Of a stretch of DNA of 64,000 bases, positions 48,504-57,248 are shown piece by piece. This DNA is from Romanomermis culicivorax (taxonomy: Eukaryota; Nematoda; Enoplea; Mermithida; Mermithidae). The stretch spans positions 682,001 to 746,000 of the forward strand of contig CAWUHX010000032.1 of the NCBI GenBank assembly GCA_963922205.1. The letters run 5' to 3'. The notes under the pieces are model-generated. The model saw only the letters and a list, made by a program, of their open reading frames with translations. It was not told where the DNA came from and did not search any database. Numbering within the stretch: position 1 is the stretch's first letter; each line of letters opens with the position of its first letter. Made by a program: the position numbers and the translations under genes.

Positions 48504-50251
48504 GGATCACCTGAAGAAGAAGGTAGTATACCTGACAAATTCATGGGCTCGACCTGGTCGAGGACTTCCGTAGCCGAATCCGTGGGGATCGAAGGCGGTG
48601 GTCCTGGAGGGACGGTGCGGGCCGGTGGCGCCGAAGACGTCGTATTTGCGGCTGGAGTTGGCTCGGCAGTCTTGAGTTTAGGTATGCGATACGATGCGAG
48701 GATGTTAGCGTGGCCAACAAACTGCGGTGTCGTCGAGGGGTCCAGAGTGACCGGCATCGCATACTTTGGTGGTGGTGGTGGCAGTGGTATGTCCGATACG
48801 TTCATCGGTACGGGTACCTGGGCTGCTTGGACCACTGAAAATCCAATACTGATTACGCAGACAGGATAACACTGTTGTGAAGAATCTGTCAGGTGTTCAG
48901 CAAGTGCCTCATCATCCAGGTCAAGAGGATCTGGATGAGGAGGGCCATCGGTAGCCCCAACGGCGTTGTTGCGGCGTATGGGCTGCCGATAATGGTTTCC
49001 TGTCCCGTTGGGAGGGTGATAACCATTTCTTTGATGATACACATTTGTCCCCTGGGAAGAATAACCAGTATCTTGGTAGACATTCTCACCCGTGTTTGCC
49101 GGATTGCGCTGCGGACAGGCAGTTGATCGGTGCACTCGCACTTGACGACAATGAGGGCATGGCCTATCACATCGGTCCGTGGGGTGGGCACGTGTACGGC
49201 AAAAATAACAGCGACCACCGTTAGCGGCGTTGTTACCGGGGGTGGCACCGGTGGGACGCTGGGCCCGGCAGTCGGCGTCGCTATGTGTACACAGTCCGTG
49301 GAAGGAGCACGTTTGAAGGTGTGCTCCCGACGAGCGTCGCCCGGCGGACTGATTTGGTGTCGACGGCTGTGGAGGCGGCGTCTGTTGGATTGGCGCGGGT
49401 GCACGTTGCTGGGCCGTGAGCTTCACTACGTGGGCCGTGAGCCTGGCCATTTCCTGTTTCAAGCGGCGAACCTCATCGGCGGAGGATGACGACGTTGGAG
49501 CGTTGCTCTGACGACCGTTTGCGCTTCTGTTAGGCATATCGGGATTATATCCGGCGTGTTTAGGTTCTGAAGAGAAAACGGCATTAGATGGAGCAGTGTA
49601 CCGGATCTCGTCCCGAAAGATTTGGGATTCTGCGTAACAGGCTGCCTTGAGTGTCTCTTCAAGAGTCGTGAACTCCCTAAACTTGATACTATCTCGGAGG
49701 ACCGGCTTCAGTCCCCGCAGAAAGATAGGTTTGATGATAGAATCTCGGACATCCGTCGCGAGATCTGGATACGCTACCCTGGATAGTCTCTTGAGGTGCT
49801 CAAGGTAGACTATCGCGGACTCTGTCGGCTTCTGCAGTCGATCTTGGATCAGCTGCTGATGCAGATCAGAGTCGCGCCCTACCGGAAAATCTCTCCGTAG
49901 AAAAGCCGTAAACTCTTCGTAGCGGGTAGGTATTGGAGTGCTGCTGCTGAAGTCCCGGTAGGAGGCGAGAGCAGGACCCGTAAGGCATGACTCCAGAAAG
50001 GCGATTTTATACGCATGATCCGTTTCGCTTACACCCTGGAGTGTAAAGAAACGAGTAAGATGCGACATAAAATCGGTGATAGACTCACCAAAAGCACCGG
50101 AGAAGGTGGGAGGGGCCATAAAGCTGGACACGGGAGGGTGCCTCCGACCATTCATGGCCTCTAACTTTTGGTTGAGGGGTCCAAGAGCATTCTCAAATGC
50201 TGCCTGGACCTTGTTCTCGATCTGTGAAGGGAGATCAGTTTCCGACTTCAT
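48422..50251 (-). CDS. Gag polyprotein of copy 2
   Basis: 609 residues from ATG at 50249-50251. The N-terminal half has the retrotransposon capsid pattern (around [17 protein letters not shown] and [16 protein letters not shown]), which packs into virus-like particles. Residues 348-361 form a canonical CCHC zinc knuckle ([14 protein letters not shown]), followed by a second, atypical one ([15 protein letters not shown], spacing 2-5-4); these bind genomic RNA. Between capsid and knuckles is a Pro/Gln/Ser-rich linker with a short predicted coiled stretch ([19 protein letters not shown]). The C-terminal third is Pro-rich with a PPPPP run. No stop interrupts it. Copy 1 has lost this gene. Confidence 0.9.
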   Translation of the reverse strand: MKSETDLPSQIENKVQAAFENALGPLNQKLEAMNGRRHPPVSSFMAPPTFSGAFGESITDFMSHLTRFFTLQGVSETDHAYKIAFLESCLTGPALASYRDFSSSTPIPTRYEEFTAFLRRDFPVGRDSDLHQQLIQDRLQKPTESAIVYLEHLKRLSRVAYPDLATDVRDSIIKPIFLRGLKPVLRDSIKFREFTTLEETLKAACYAESQIFRDEIRYTAPSNAVFSSEPKHAGYNPDMPNRSANGRQSNAPTSSSSADEVRRLKQEMARLTAHVVKLTAQQRAPAPIQQTPPPQPSTPNQSAGRRSSGAHLQTCSFHGLCTHSDADCRAQRPTGATPGNNAANGGRCYFCRTRAHPTDRCDRPCPHCRQVRVHRSTACPQRNPANTGENVYQDTGYSSQGTNVYHQRNGYHPPNGTGNHYRQPIRRNNAVGATDGPPHPDPLDLDDEALAEHLTDSSQQCYPVCVISIGFSVVQAAQVPVPMNVSDIPLPPPPPKYAMPVTLDPSTTPQFVGHANILASYRIPKLKTAEPTPAANTTSSAPPARTVPPGPPPSIPTDSATEVLDQVEPMNLSGILPSSSGDPRVGTRNLSQSTTLLISCSQRHRPSKT

Positions 50252-51690
50252 GTCCGAGGGTTCGTTTTCCCGTAAGGTGGTTAGAACAGACGTCCTTGCC
50301 CGTGAAGCAATTAAGTCAAATTGAATAGAGAGCGGCTCACTGGTCTGTACAGGCTGGGTACTGAGACGGCAGGAACGACGGGGTGTCTCTATTGTGTAAA
50401 ATGAAAGTGAGTACTACTTTTGAATTCGCGGCGAAAGAGCGCGTGAATTCGGGAAAACGCGTGTGCGACGGCGTTTAAGACGTAAATTGACTTAGCTTAA
50501 GACTAGCGACCACGGAAAGGGAGCTAGAATGGAATAGGATTATAAGATGTAAGATCAGAGTACATCAGGGTGACGCAGAAGGGAATTTATCTGGTCGCCC
50601 GTGATGGACAGAGGCATGGCCGGAGCTATGGGGGAATCGATCCCGACCAAAATGTAGGATTTGGGGCCTGGACCCGGCAATTAGAATAGGTGAAGAGGAC
50701 AGAAGATCATGTAGGGAGGAGAGAAGAGGCGGTTTTTCCTGCCGAGAAATAAGGTGACGGATAAACCCGCTCAGGAGGGATTTTTCCTGGAGGTTCGACC
50801 GCTGTACTAGTTTACAAACCTTGGGGCGAGGCGGACTCGTAGCCGGCAAGATCCTACTCACCAGGAGTAGCGCATAAAGTGGCATGAGGTGGAAAAGGAT
50901 AGGGGTCAACTGAAAATGAACTTAAGAGGGAGCAATAAATAGGGACAAAACTAATTTACAAACCCAGTTGCGCAAAGGGGTCGCGCAGTTACGCAACGGG
51001 CCTCACTCGCCAGGAGCGATTGCGATCTCTGCATAGTGAGACGGACTATACAGGAGGTTCCGTGCTGGACGACATTCGCAAATAACTTACAGCCGTGTTC
51101 GAAACGGGAGCCCGCATTCCGAACAGAACGGACACTCTCCAGGAGTATTATACACAGCTGGTGGCCGGGTTTGCCGATCACTGAGATGAAGTGAGGTTCG
51201 CAGGTCACACAGTAGAAGAGGGAAGGAGCACGGGTACCAAGGGTGCTATTCTGACACACTCAGTCAGTTAAAATGAAATCTCTGGATGTTTTGAGGGCGC
51301 ACCCGAAAACATCTAAGGGATCACGGGTACAAGGTGTCCCTGATTGAATATGAGTGTAAAGTATGTATCGAGGCGTACTCAATACCTTCGCTGAGGCGGA
51401 CTCAACGGTGCCTATTATTTACATGACTAATAAAGGGTAGACCGCGGAGGCGGACTCTGGGTCAGTGGCGACTCTAGCGCGGGCATCGTTAAGCCAGTTA
51501 ACGAAGGCGTTCGAGTGAAAGAAAATATGACAGGGGGTCCTATACACTCTAGGCCCAACCGGAGGCTGTGCCGCGGTCCCTTGGGAACCACTACGGTGGG
51601 GACACTAAAGAAGATCTATGTATGACAGCTCGATGAGATGAAAGAGAATGAGTGAATTTTAGATAAGAAATTTACAAGAAGATTGCCGAA
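50252..51690 (-). other. 5' leader of copy 2, proximal part
   Basis: GC-rich, without a supported gene. It contains degenerate recurring motifs such as GAGGCGGACTC (near 50826, 51388 and 51443) and CACTC(G/T)CCAGGAG (near 51004 and 51134). Open frames here are short and occur on both strands. Confidence 0.5.
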
Positions 51691-52735
51691 CCCCTTGCAG
51701 ACGTCAGACACAGGCAGTACCGACTGCAAATGCCTATCGTCTGCATGAGTCAAGCAACCAACCCAGCTGAGGCCGAGTGTAACTCGTTCAAACCTGCAGT
51801 TAAAGCTTGAAAACAGCCACATACTGATCAACAGTGCCGCTACCCGGGCGGACAACCTGATCAGTACGCGGGCTAGTGAGCATCTCAGGTGGTGTATGTA
51901 TGTGGACTGATGTTTCCCAGGCATCAGCCCCCAGACACACACAAACCCTTGAACAAGAGAGGTAGGTGATAGGACCATGCGCCAGCGACCACCTACACCT
52001 CAAGTGGAATACTCATAGGGCCGACAGTAACCTGGTGCGGACGTCAGAAGGTAGGGGTATGGACCAACACATAACCTTGGTGCTGACTGCAGGTGCCTGG
52101 GATAAGAGTATTCAAGTATCACGTCGCAGTTGCAGATGCCAGGGGTGAGTGCCTAAGGCCAGCAAACCCCTGCAGTAGCACGTAATGTTACCGTTGCAGA
52201 CGTCAGAAATAGGATCATGTAACCTCAATTCCTGCTGCGAGAGCATGATACATTGTCATTGCTGACGTCAGCAATAGGGCCCTGAAGCCAGCTATCGGTG
52301 TACAGCAACACGTGATGGTGCCGTTGCTGACGTCAAAAGGTGGAACCGAGGGTCTGATACCTTGGGTCAATGACATGAGATGCAGTTGTTGCAGACGTCA
52401 GATGTGGCACCCGTAAGACCTGCACATCTTCGAATAGTGACACGGTGCGTCACCATTGCTGACGTCACAGATGGGGTGCAGAGAACCAGCCGAACCTGTT
52501 GCAACAACGTTGGCTTCACCTGTTGCAGACGTCAGAAGTCATTACTGCTGGAGTGTTAACTTGGACAACAACACGTAGTGTCGGTTGCTGACGTCAGGAG
52601 TAGAACCCGGAGGGCTACCCACCCCTTAAAGCAACAGCAAGTGAAGCGGCTGTTGCAGACGTTAGTGGTTGCATCCGTGAGGCTGAACCACACAACAACA
52701 ACAACCCGTAACGTTGTTGTTGCTGACGTCAAAGA
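51691..52735. promoter_or_regulatory. Array of CRE/Maf-type sites in the retroelement leader
   Basis: TTGC(A/T)GACGTCA recurs at 52194, 52259, 52324, 52389, 52456, 52523, 52585, 52653 (one base altered) and 52720, i.e. every 62-68 bases. Outlying copies are at 51695 and 52036, and decayed ones near 52079 and 52130. Versions with A or T at the fifth base are mixed. TGACGTCA is the CRE consensus, and the copy at 52258-52275 is an 18-base perfect palindrome ATTGCTGACGTCAGCAAT that contains the CRE-type Maf recognition element. Sequences between sites are poorly conserved, so the site and the spacing appear to be what is kept. A role as enhancer or insulator, like the leader array in Drosophila gypsy, is inference. 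Confidence 0.75.
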
Positions 52736-52871
52736 ACATGACCCGTAAAGTCTATGGTCCAGATGCAACAACCGGAAAGTAGAAGAAACAGACCTTACAG
52801 TAAGTAGAAATGCAGAAGAGAGAAACTTATGTAAGGGTGTCATACTGTAGCGGTGGCATCCGAAAAAACAG

Positions 52872-52873
<2 letters not shown>

Positions 52874-52929
<56 letters not shown>
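52874..52929. repeat. Homopolymer of 56 T (poly-A on the coding strand)
   Basis: An uninterrupted 56-base T tract in the leader, flanked by GCGGTG at its left and CACCGC at its right, an inverted pair. Copy 1 has only a 9-base T run at the comparable place (12578-12586), so the tract has expanded in copy 2 or is partly a sequencing artefact. Confidence 0.85.
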
Positions 52930-52930
<1 letters not shown>

Positions 52931-52935
52931 ACACC

Positions 52936-53852
52936 GCTCAGCTGACCGAGAAAGGGAAAGGGAAAGGAGAATAACCGAAGACGGGGAATACGGGATTTGG
53001 GCATACGCGTGTTAAATGTGTAAACAGTCTGTGTAGATTTTGGGGCCGGAAAAGTGAGCAGTTCCGACAGTTTCCGCCGACGGACAAAAATGCTGTACAC
53101 AATTAACAAATCGCAGCCACGTATGACGTCCAGGATCATACGTGGAGGGCGTACGGTATCATGGGGTCACGGACCACCAACAGTCAGGAGAGGCCGTAAA
53201 CCCCTACAGCTGTGATACCAGTACCCGCGTATGGGTATACTGTAGTTACAGTACGGGAATGGGCACAGGCGTACTGTAATGGCACCCACCCGGAGGGCTA
53301 CAGTATACCACCCAGGATTAGAGGAAGGGGGGGGGATGATGGAAAAGAGAACAGATAAGGGAATTTACAACACCAATTTAAGTAAACAGAATGTACAGAA
53401 ATAATCAGAGGAGAAATACAGATACTCGATATATAACTCAACTCTGGGACAAATAACGCGACTCTGGGGATAGATAACTCGACTCAGAGGGGAATTTATT
53501 ACTCATAGGGGGTAATACACACGCATGAGATAGTTATTTACACATATAGATCATATTTAGATCACTCGTAAGGGCAAATCCCGTCTTACAGTAATTAAAT
53601 TTGATGTTCAGGGATAAATTCCCGACCTACAGTAATAACTCTCGGTGGCACGGGAAAAATTTTCCGACTACAGTAATAACACGCGACGTGAGGTGGGGGT
53701 ATCCGACCTACAGTAGCGGTAATCCGAAATAAGGGCATTCCCGACCCATTAGGCAGTAAACCCGAATTTGGGGGGTCTCCGACTTATTGGATGGCTAGTG
53801 CCCAATTTTAAGGGGGCTTGTCCGACTTAAAATGGGAGTTGACCCGACCTGA
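52936..53852 (-). other. 5' leader of copy 2, LTR-proximal part
   Basis: Co-linear with 12745-13700 of copy 1. It has short TACTGTA/TACAGTA motifs (53150-53310), then a degenerate tandem repeat of about 45-60 bases carrying CCGAC(C/T)TACAGTAATAA (53570-53720). No coding. It stops abruptly at the adaptor at 53853, before any LTR. Confidence 0.65.
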
Positions 53853-54000
53853 GTACTCTGCGTTGATACCACTGCTNNNNNNNNNNNNNNNNNNNNNNNN
53901 NNNNNNNNNNNNNNNNNNNNNNNNNNNNNNNNNNNNNNNNNNNNNNNNNNNNNNNNNNNNNNNNNNNNNNNNNNNNAGCAGTGGTATCAACGCAGAGTAC
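53853..54000. other. Assembly gap flanked by inverted adaptor sequences
   Basis: 100 unknown bases (53877-53976) lie between 53853-53876 and 53977-54000, which are perfect reverse complements of each other. The right one begins AGCAGTGGTATCAACG and is the well-known template-switching (SMART-type) cDNA primer. These are laboratory sequences, not genome. The two sides of the gap may not be neighbours in the animal. Confidence 0.97.
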
Positions 54001-54017
54001 TTATCTTTGAATGAATG

Positions 54018-57000
54018 CAGGCCCGTAGCCAGGATTTTTTTTTGGGGGGGGCAAGTAATTTTTGGAGGCCTTTTTTTCAGCCAATATTTTGAGTTGATGA
54101 AATCTGAAGGCAGTTTTGGACGTATCTCACTTAGCTCTATCAGATGAAGCAAAAAGTAACAGAATTTAACAAAAAAAATTTTCACTTGAATTTTTCATTT
54201 TTTTGAACTTAAAAAACATTTTTTTTCATCAAATTTTATTCATCAAGCAACTGGCAACGTTTATTTTCACTTTAACGAAATACGTCTATTTTTCTCAGCA
54301 AAAAGGTCCACAACATTTTCCATATCAATCGTCTTCATTTCTGCTTGATGAGTAGATAGAATGGCCAATGAAGATAAACGATCCGTAGACATAGAGCTCC
54401 TCAATTCTGTCAAAATTCGTTTCAAAGTTGAAAACGACCTTTCTGATGAAGCTGTTGTTACTGGCAATGTAACCAGAATTTTCAAAGCAGTAAAAACGTT
54501 TGGATAAAATTCTTTCAAGCATGCTTCTTTAGAGAATTGTTGCAAAACGTTGACTGCCATTTCATCAATTGGAATAGTTTTGCATCTTATTTTCCAACGA
54601 TCAATTTCAGTTGAAAGGCTAATTTCAGTTACTTCACTGAAATAGGCATCATATTGAGCCAGAGCTTTTGAAACTTCTTGGTAACTTAAATTTTCAACAA
54701 ATTTTGGCAAAAATAATTGGAATGTAAAAGCAGTTTGCTGACGTTCAGCAAATCGTAATTGAATTTGATCAATTAGACCTTGAAAGTACTTCAAATAAAG
54801 ATTGTTGTGATAAAAGTTTTTAACGGCTGAGGAACTTTTGTCGGATGATTTTCCACGTTTTCTCTGTTCGGCTAATGGCAAAGATTCTGTAGCACCAATA
54901 TCATGGCCAATTTTGACTGCTTCTTCATACAGTATATTGAATTTTGCTTCGTTGACTAGGAAATTCTCTAAGGCTTCTTTAGTAATTTGAATTTCTTGAT
55001 AGGCGGCGATCAAATCAATATTTTTTTGTTGAAGCAATGTGGCCAGATGCTCCAAAATTTCTGCTGCAGCAGTTACTGTAGTCAAACCAATTATTGATTC
55101 AAATGTACAAATTCCATTGAGCAGATCTTCAGCAGTTCTGTCTGATTCAGTTTCTGAAATCTTTTGCAGTGCCATAGTGATTGGCAAAAATAACTGCTTG
55201 AAAGAAAGTAAGCTTTTGTGATGTTCAACCCATCGAGTGGGGCAAATTTGTTGCACTTTGAATAGTCGACTTTCTGGCATAATTTCGTTTACAATTTCTT
55301 TCAAAATTTCGGCCCTTTTTGCACTTCCCCCGAGGAAGACAATAACATCTTGAATTCTCGATAACAAACGTGAAACCATGGGCATTGATGCTCCATCTGT
55401 TGCAGCCAGATTTACATTATGGCTGGCACAATGAAAATAGTCGGCCATTGGGTATAATTGCTTAATTCGAGCTTGAACACCCTTGACTTTTCCAGACATA
55501 TTGGATGCCCCATCATAACCTTGAGCCACTAGACCAGCCAAATTTATTCCTATTTCTTTCAATCGTTCAATCATAGCATTACTAACAGTTTCACCAGATG
55601 TTTCAGGAATTTTTTGAAAACCAATGAACACTTCTTTAAGTTCCAAATTTTCATTCAAGTATCGCAAAACAATGGATAAAAATTCTTTTGCAAATGATGA
55701 TGTTTCATCAGCCAGCAATGTGAACATTTTTGCTTTATTAACAGACTCCACAATTTTTCTAAGGACGCAATCTGAGAAACAGCCTAAGAGCTCATTTTGA
55801 ATCATCGGGCTACAGTAATTGGCATTTCCAGGACTCTTCAACACCATTGCTATATCTTCATCACCTGACTTTGCCAATAATCGCATAATTCCACGGAAAA
55901 TCCCATCATTTTGTTCAGGTTCTTCTAGGGTCAACTGCCCTGCATCCATTGTTGCTCGCAAAGGCAACTCGTAACGGGCAATGAATGAGATGACATTTAG
56001 AAGACCTGTGAAATGATGAATGAATAAGATAAAATGCAATGGCACAGATGCACAGTATAATTTACCTTTGATCATTTTTCGATTTCTTTTCACAGTTTCT
56101 GAATAATTTTCATCTAGTTGATGAACAATGGTTGTTCCTCAAACAAATTAGTTAAAATGAACTAACATTTAAGCATGATTCAGTATCCAAAATGTCAAAG
56201 TTACCTTTTTTATGATTTTTCAAAAAGTTTTCGTATGCTTCCATAGTGAATTTATGATATTGTGAATTTATGTGACCTTTCCAATCTTCCTGAAATATTA
56301 AGAAAAGTAAAAAATAATCTGTTGTGCACTTATTAAGGAGTTTGACCCACTAGAAAATCCTTAAATCTTCGATAAGGTTCTGTAACAAAACGGCCTGCAG
56401 CTTGGTGGTTACCCTTTCCAACCAAAGGTTTGTGAAATAAAACACATGATGTGCAAAAAAATCCATGTTCAACATGGCTGAACGCCAATAACTGATTCTT
56501 TTCCAGCCAAATTCATTGAACATATCTCGGACGGCCAGATTGCACTACTGGAGAAAATTTATATCCATCGGGTGGCACATAAATGTTCTTTGCAAATTCG
56601 TAAATTTCATTATCACTAAATTTTTTATCAACTGCCATAGCAATATCAAATTTGGAAAGTGCTTCAGCTTTCATATGCTTTGGAAGTGGAACTGGTTTTG
56701 TCAAAAATTCAGCTTTTTCCAGATTGACTGGTATGATTCTGAAAAGAAGAAAAAATCATGCTTTTTGCTTTATTTGCATTTTACTATCATGACTTACTCT
56801 TCAGTTTCCATTTCATTGACTTCTGAAGGTGCAGTCGATGGTGAATCTATAGATTCTAAATTAGTCAAATCGGAATCATTTTGGGATCGAATTTCTTGCC
56901 TTTTTGCAGCTATGAGTGCAAAAAATGACGTGATTCTTTTCATTATAAATATTTAATAATTTTATAATAATAATTTTAACGGGTTGTGGTAGCTGTGCAC

Positions 57001-57248
57001 GATTGACCAACTATATGGTCAATGATGATCATATGCCAAAGATACGATAAAAATTAATAATATGGAAAAATTTGTAAAGTTACAAGATGAATCACCTAAA
57101 CAGTAAACCAAAAACTTTTTCATTAGTGACTATTATTACTACATTAATGGCGCACAACACATATCATAATTACACATTATTTTGAAAAAAGTTTGTAACA
57201 TTTCAGGGGGTATACCCCCCCCCACGCCCCCCCCTAGCTACGGGCCTG
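54018..57248 (-). mobile_element. hAT transposon with TTF/ZMYM-like transposase
   Basis: The ends CAGGCCCGTAGCCAGG and CCTAGCTACGGGCCTG are inverted repeats with one mismatch, flanked by a perfect 8-base duplication AATGAATG (54010-54017 and 57249-57256). Length 3231 bases. It encodes one five-exon transposase on the minus strand. Subterminal G-runs are present at both ends. A single related end sits at 35158. The intact ends and duplication show that this side of the adaptor gap is genuine genomic sequence. Confidence 0.95.
54267..56943 (-). pseudogene. hAT transposase, TTF-type zinc finger/ZMYM-like, with one internal stop
   Basis: Five exons join in phase: 56798-56943, 56351-56738, 56205-56289, 56066-56137 and 54267-56005, encoding roughly 810 residues. 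The enzyme would cut and paste the element. Exon 1 starts MKRITSFFALIAAKRQ. The TTF-type finger lies in exons 2-3 (SGRPRYVQ, then LLAFSHVEHGFFCTSCVLF). The catalytic region follows (LLADETSSFAKEFLS; QGYDGASNMSGK; HCASHNVNLAA), and the hAT dimerisation motif is at the end (LPVTTASSERSFSTLKRI). A TGA at 56513-56515 falls just before the zinc-binding Cys pair, so this copy is probably dead. Intron 4 (56006-56065) is 60 bases and in frame. Confidence 0.88.

Larger units (their letters stand above)
39240..53852 (-). mobile_element. LTR retroelement copy 2 (gag - unknown frame - envelope/protease/protease/RT/RNase H/integrase)
   Basis: A near-complete Ty3/gypsy-like element on the minus strand, more GC-rich than its surroundings. 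Order 5' to 3': leader (50252-53852), gag (48422-50251), a 240-codon frame (47733-48455), the long envelope-pol frame (41135-47896, one TGA at 42158), 3' untranslated region and 3' LTR (about 39240-40614). The integrase C-terminus with a GPY/F module and the polymerase sequence place pol with Ty3/gypsy elements; envelope is upstream of pol, not downstream. The 5' LTR is absent because the assembly breaks into an adaptor and a gap at 53853. Confidence 0.9.

Noticed and set aside
47848..49504. Plus-strand frames of 119-218 codons opposite gag and the 240-codon frame
   Set aside because: They are antisense shadows of GC-rich retroelement coding sequence, with low-complexity Gly/Ala/Val translations.
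53808..54185. Open frames running through the gap on both strands
   Set aside because: They consist of the unknown bases and the adaptor sequence.
54267..56093. Treating the 608-codon frame as a complete single-exon transposase
   Set aside because: Its N-terminus reads through a 60-base in-frame intron (56006-56065), and the conserved zinc finger lies in upstream exons that splice in phase.
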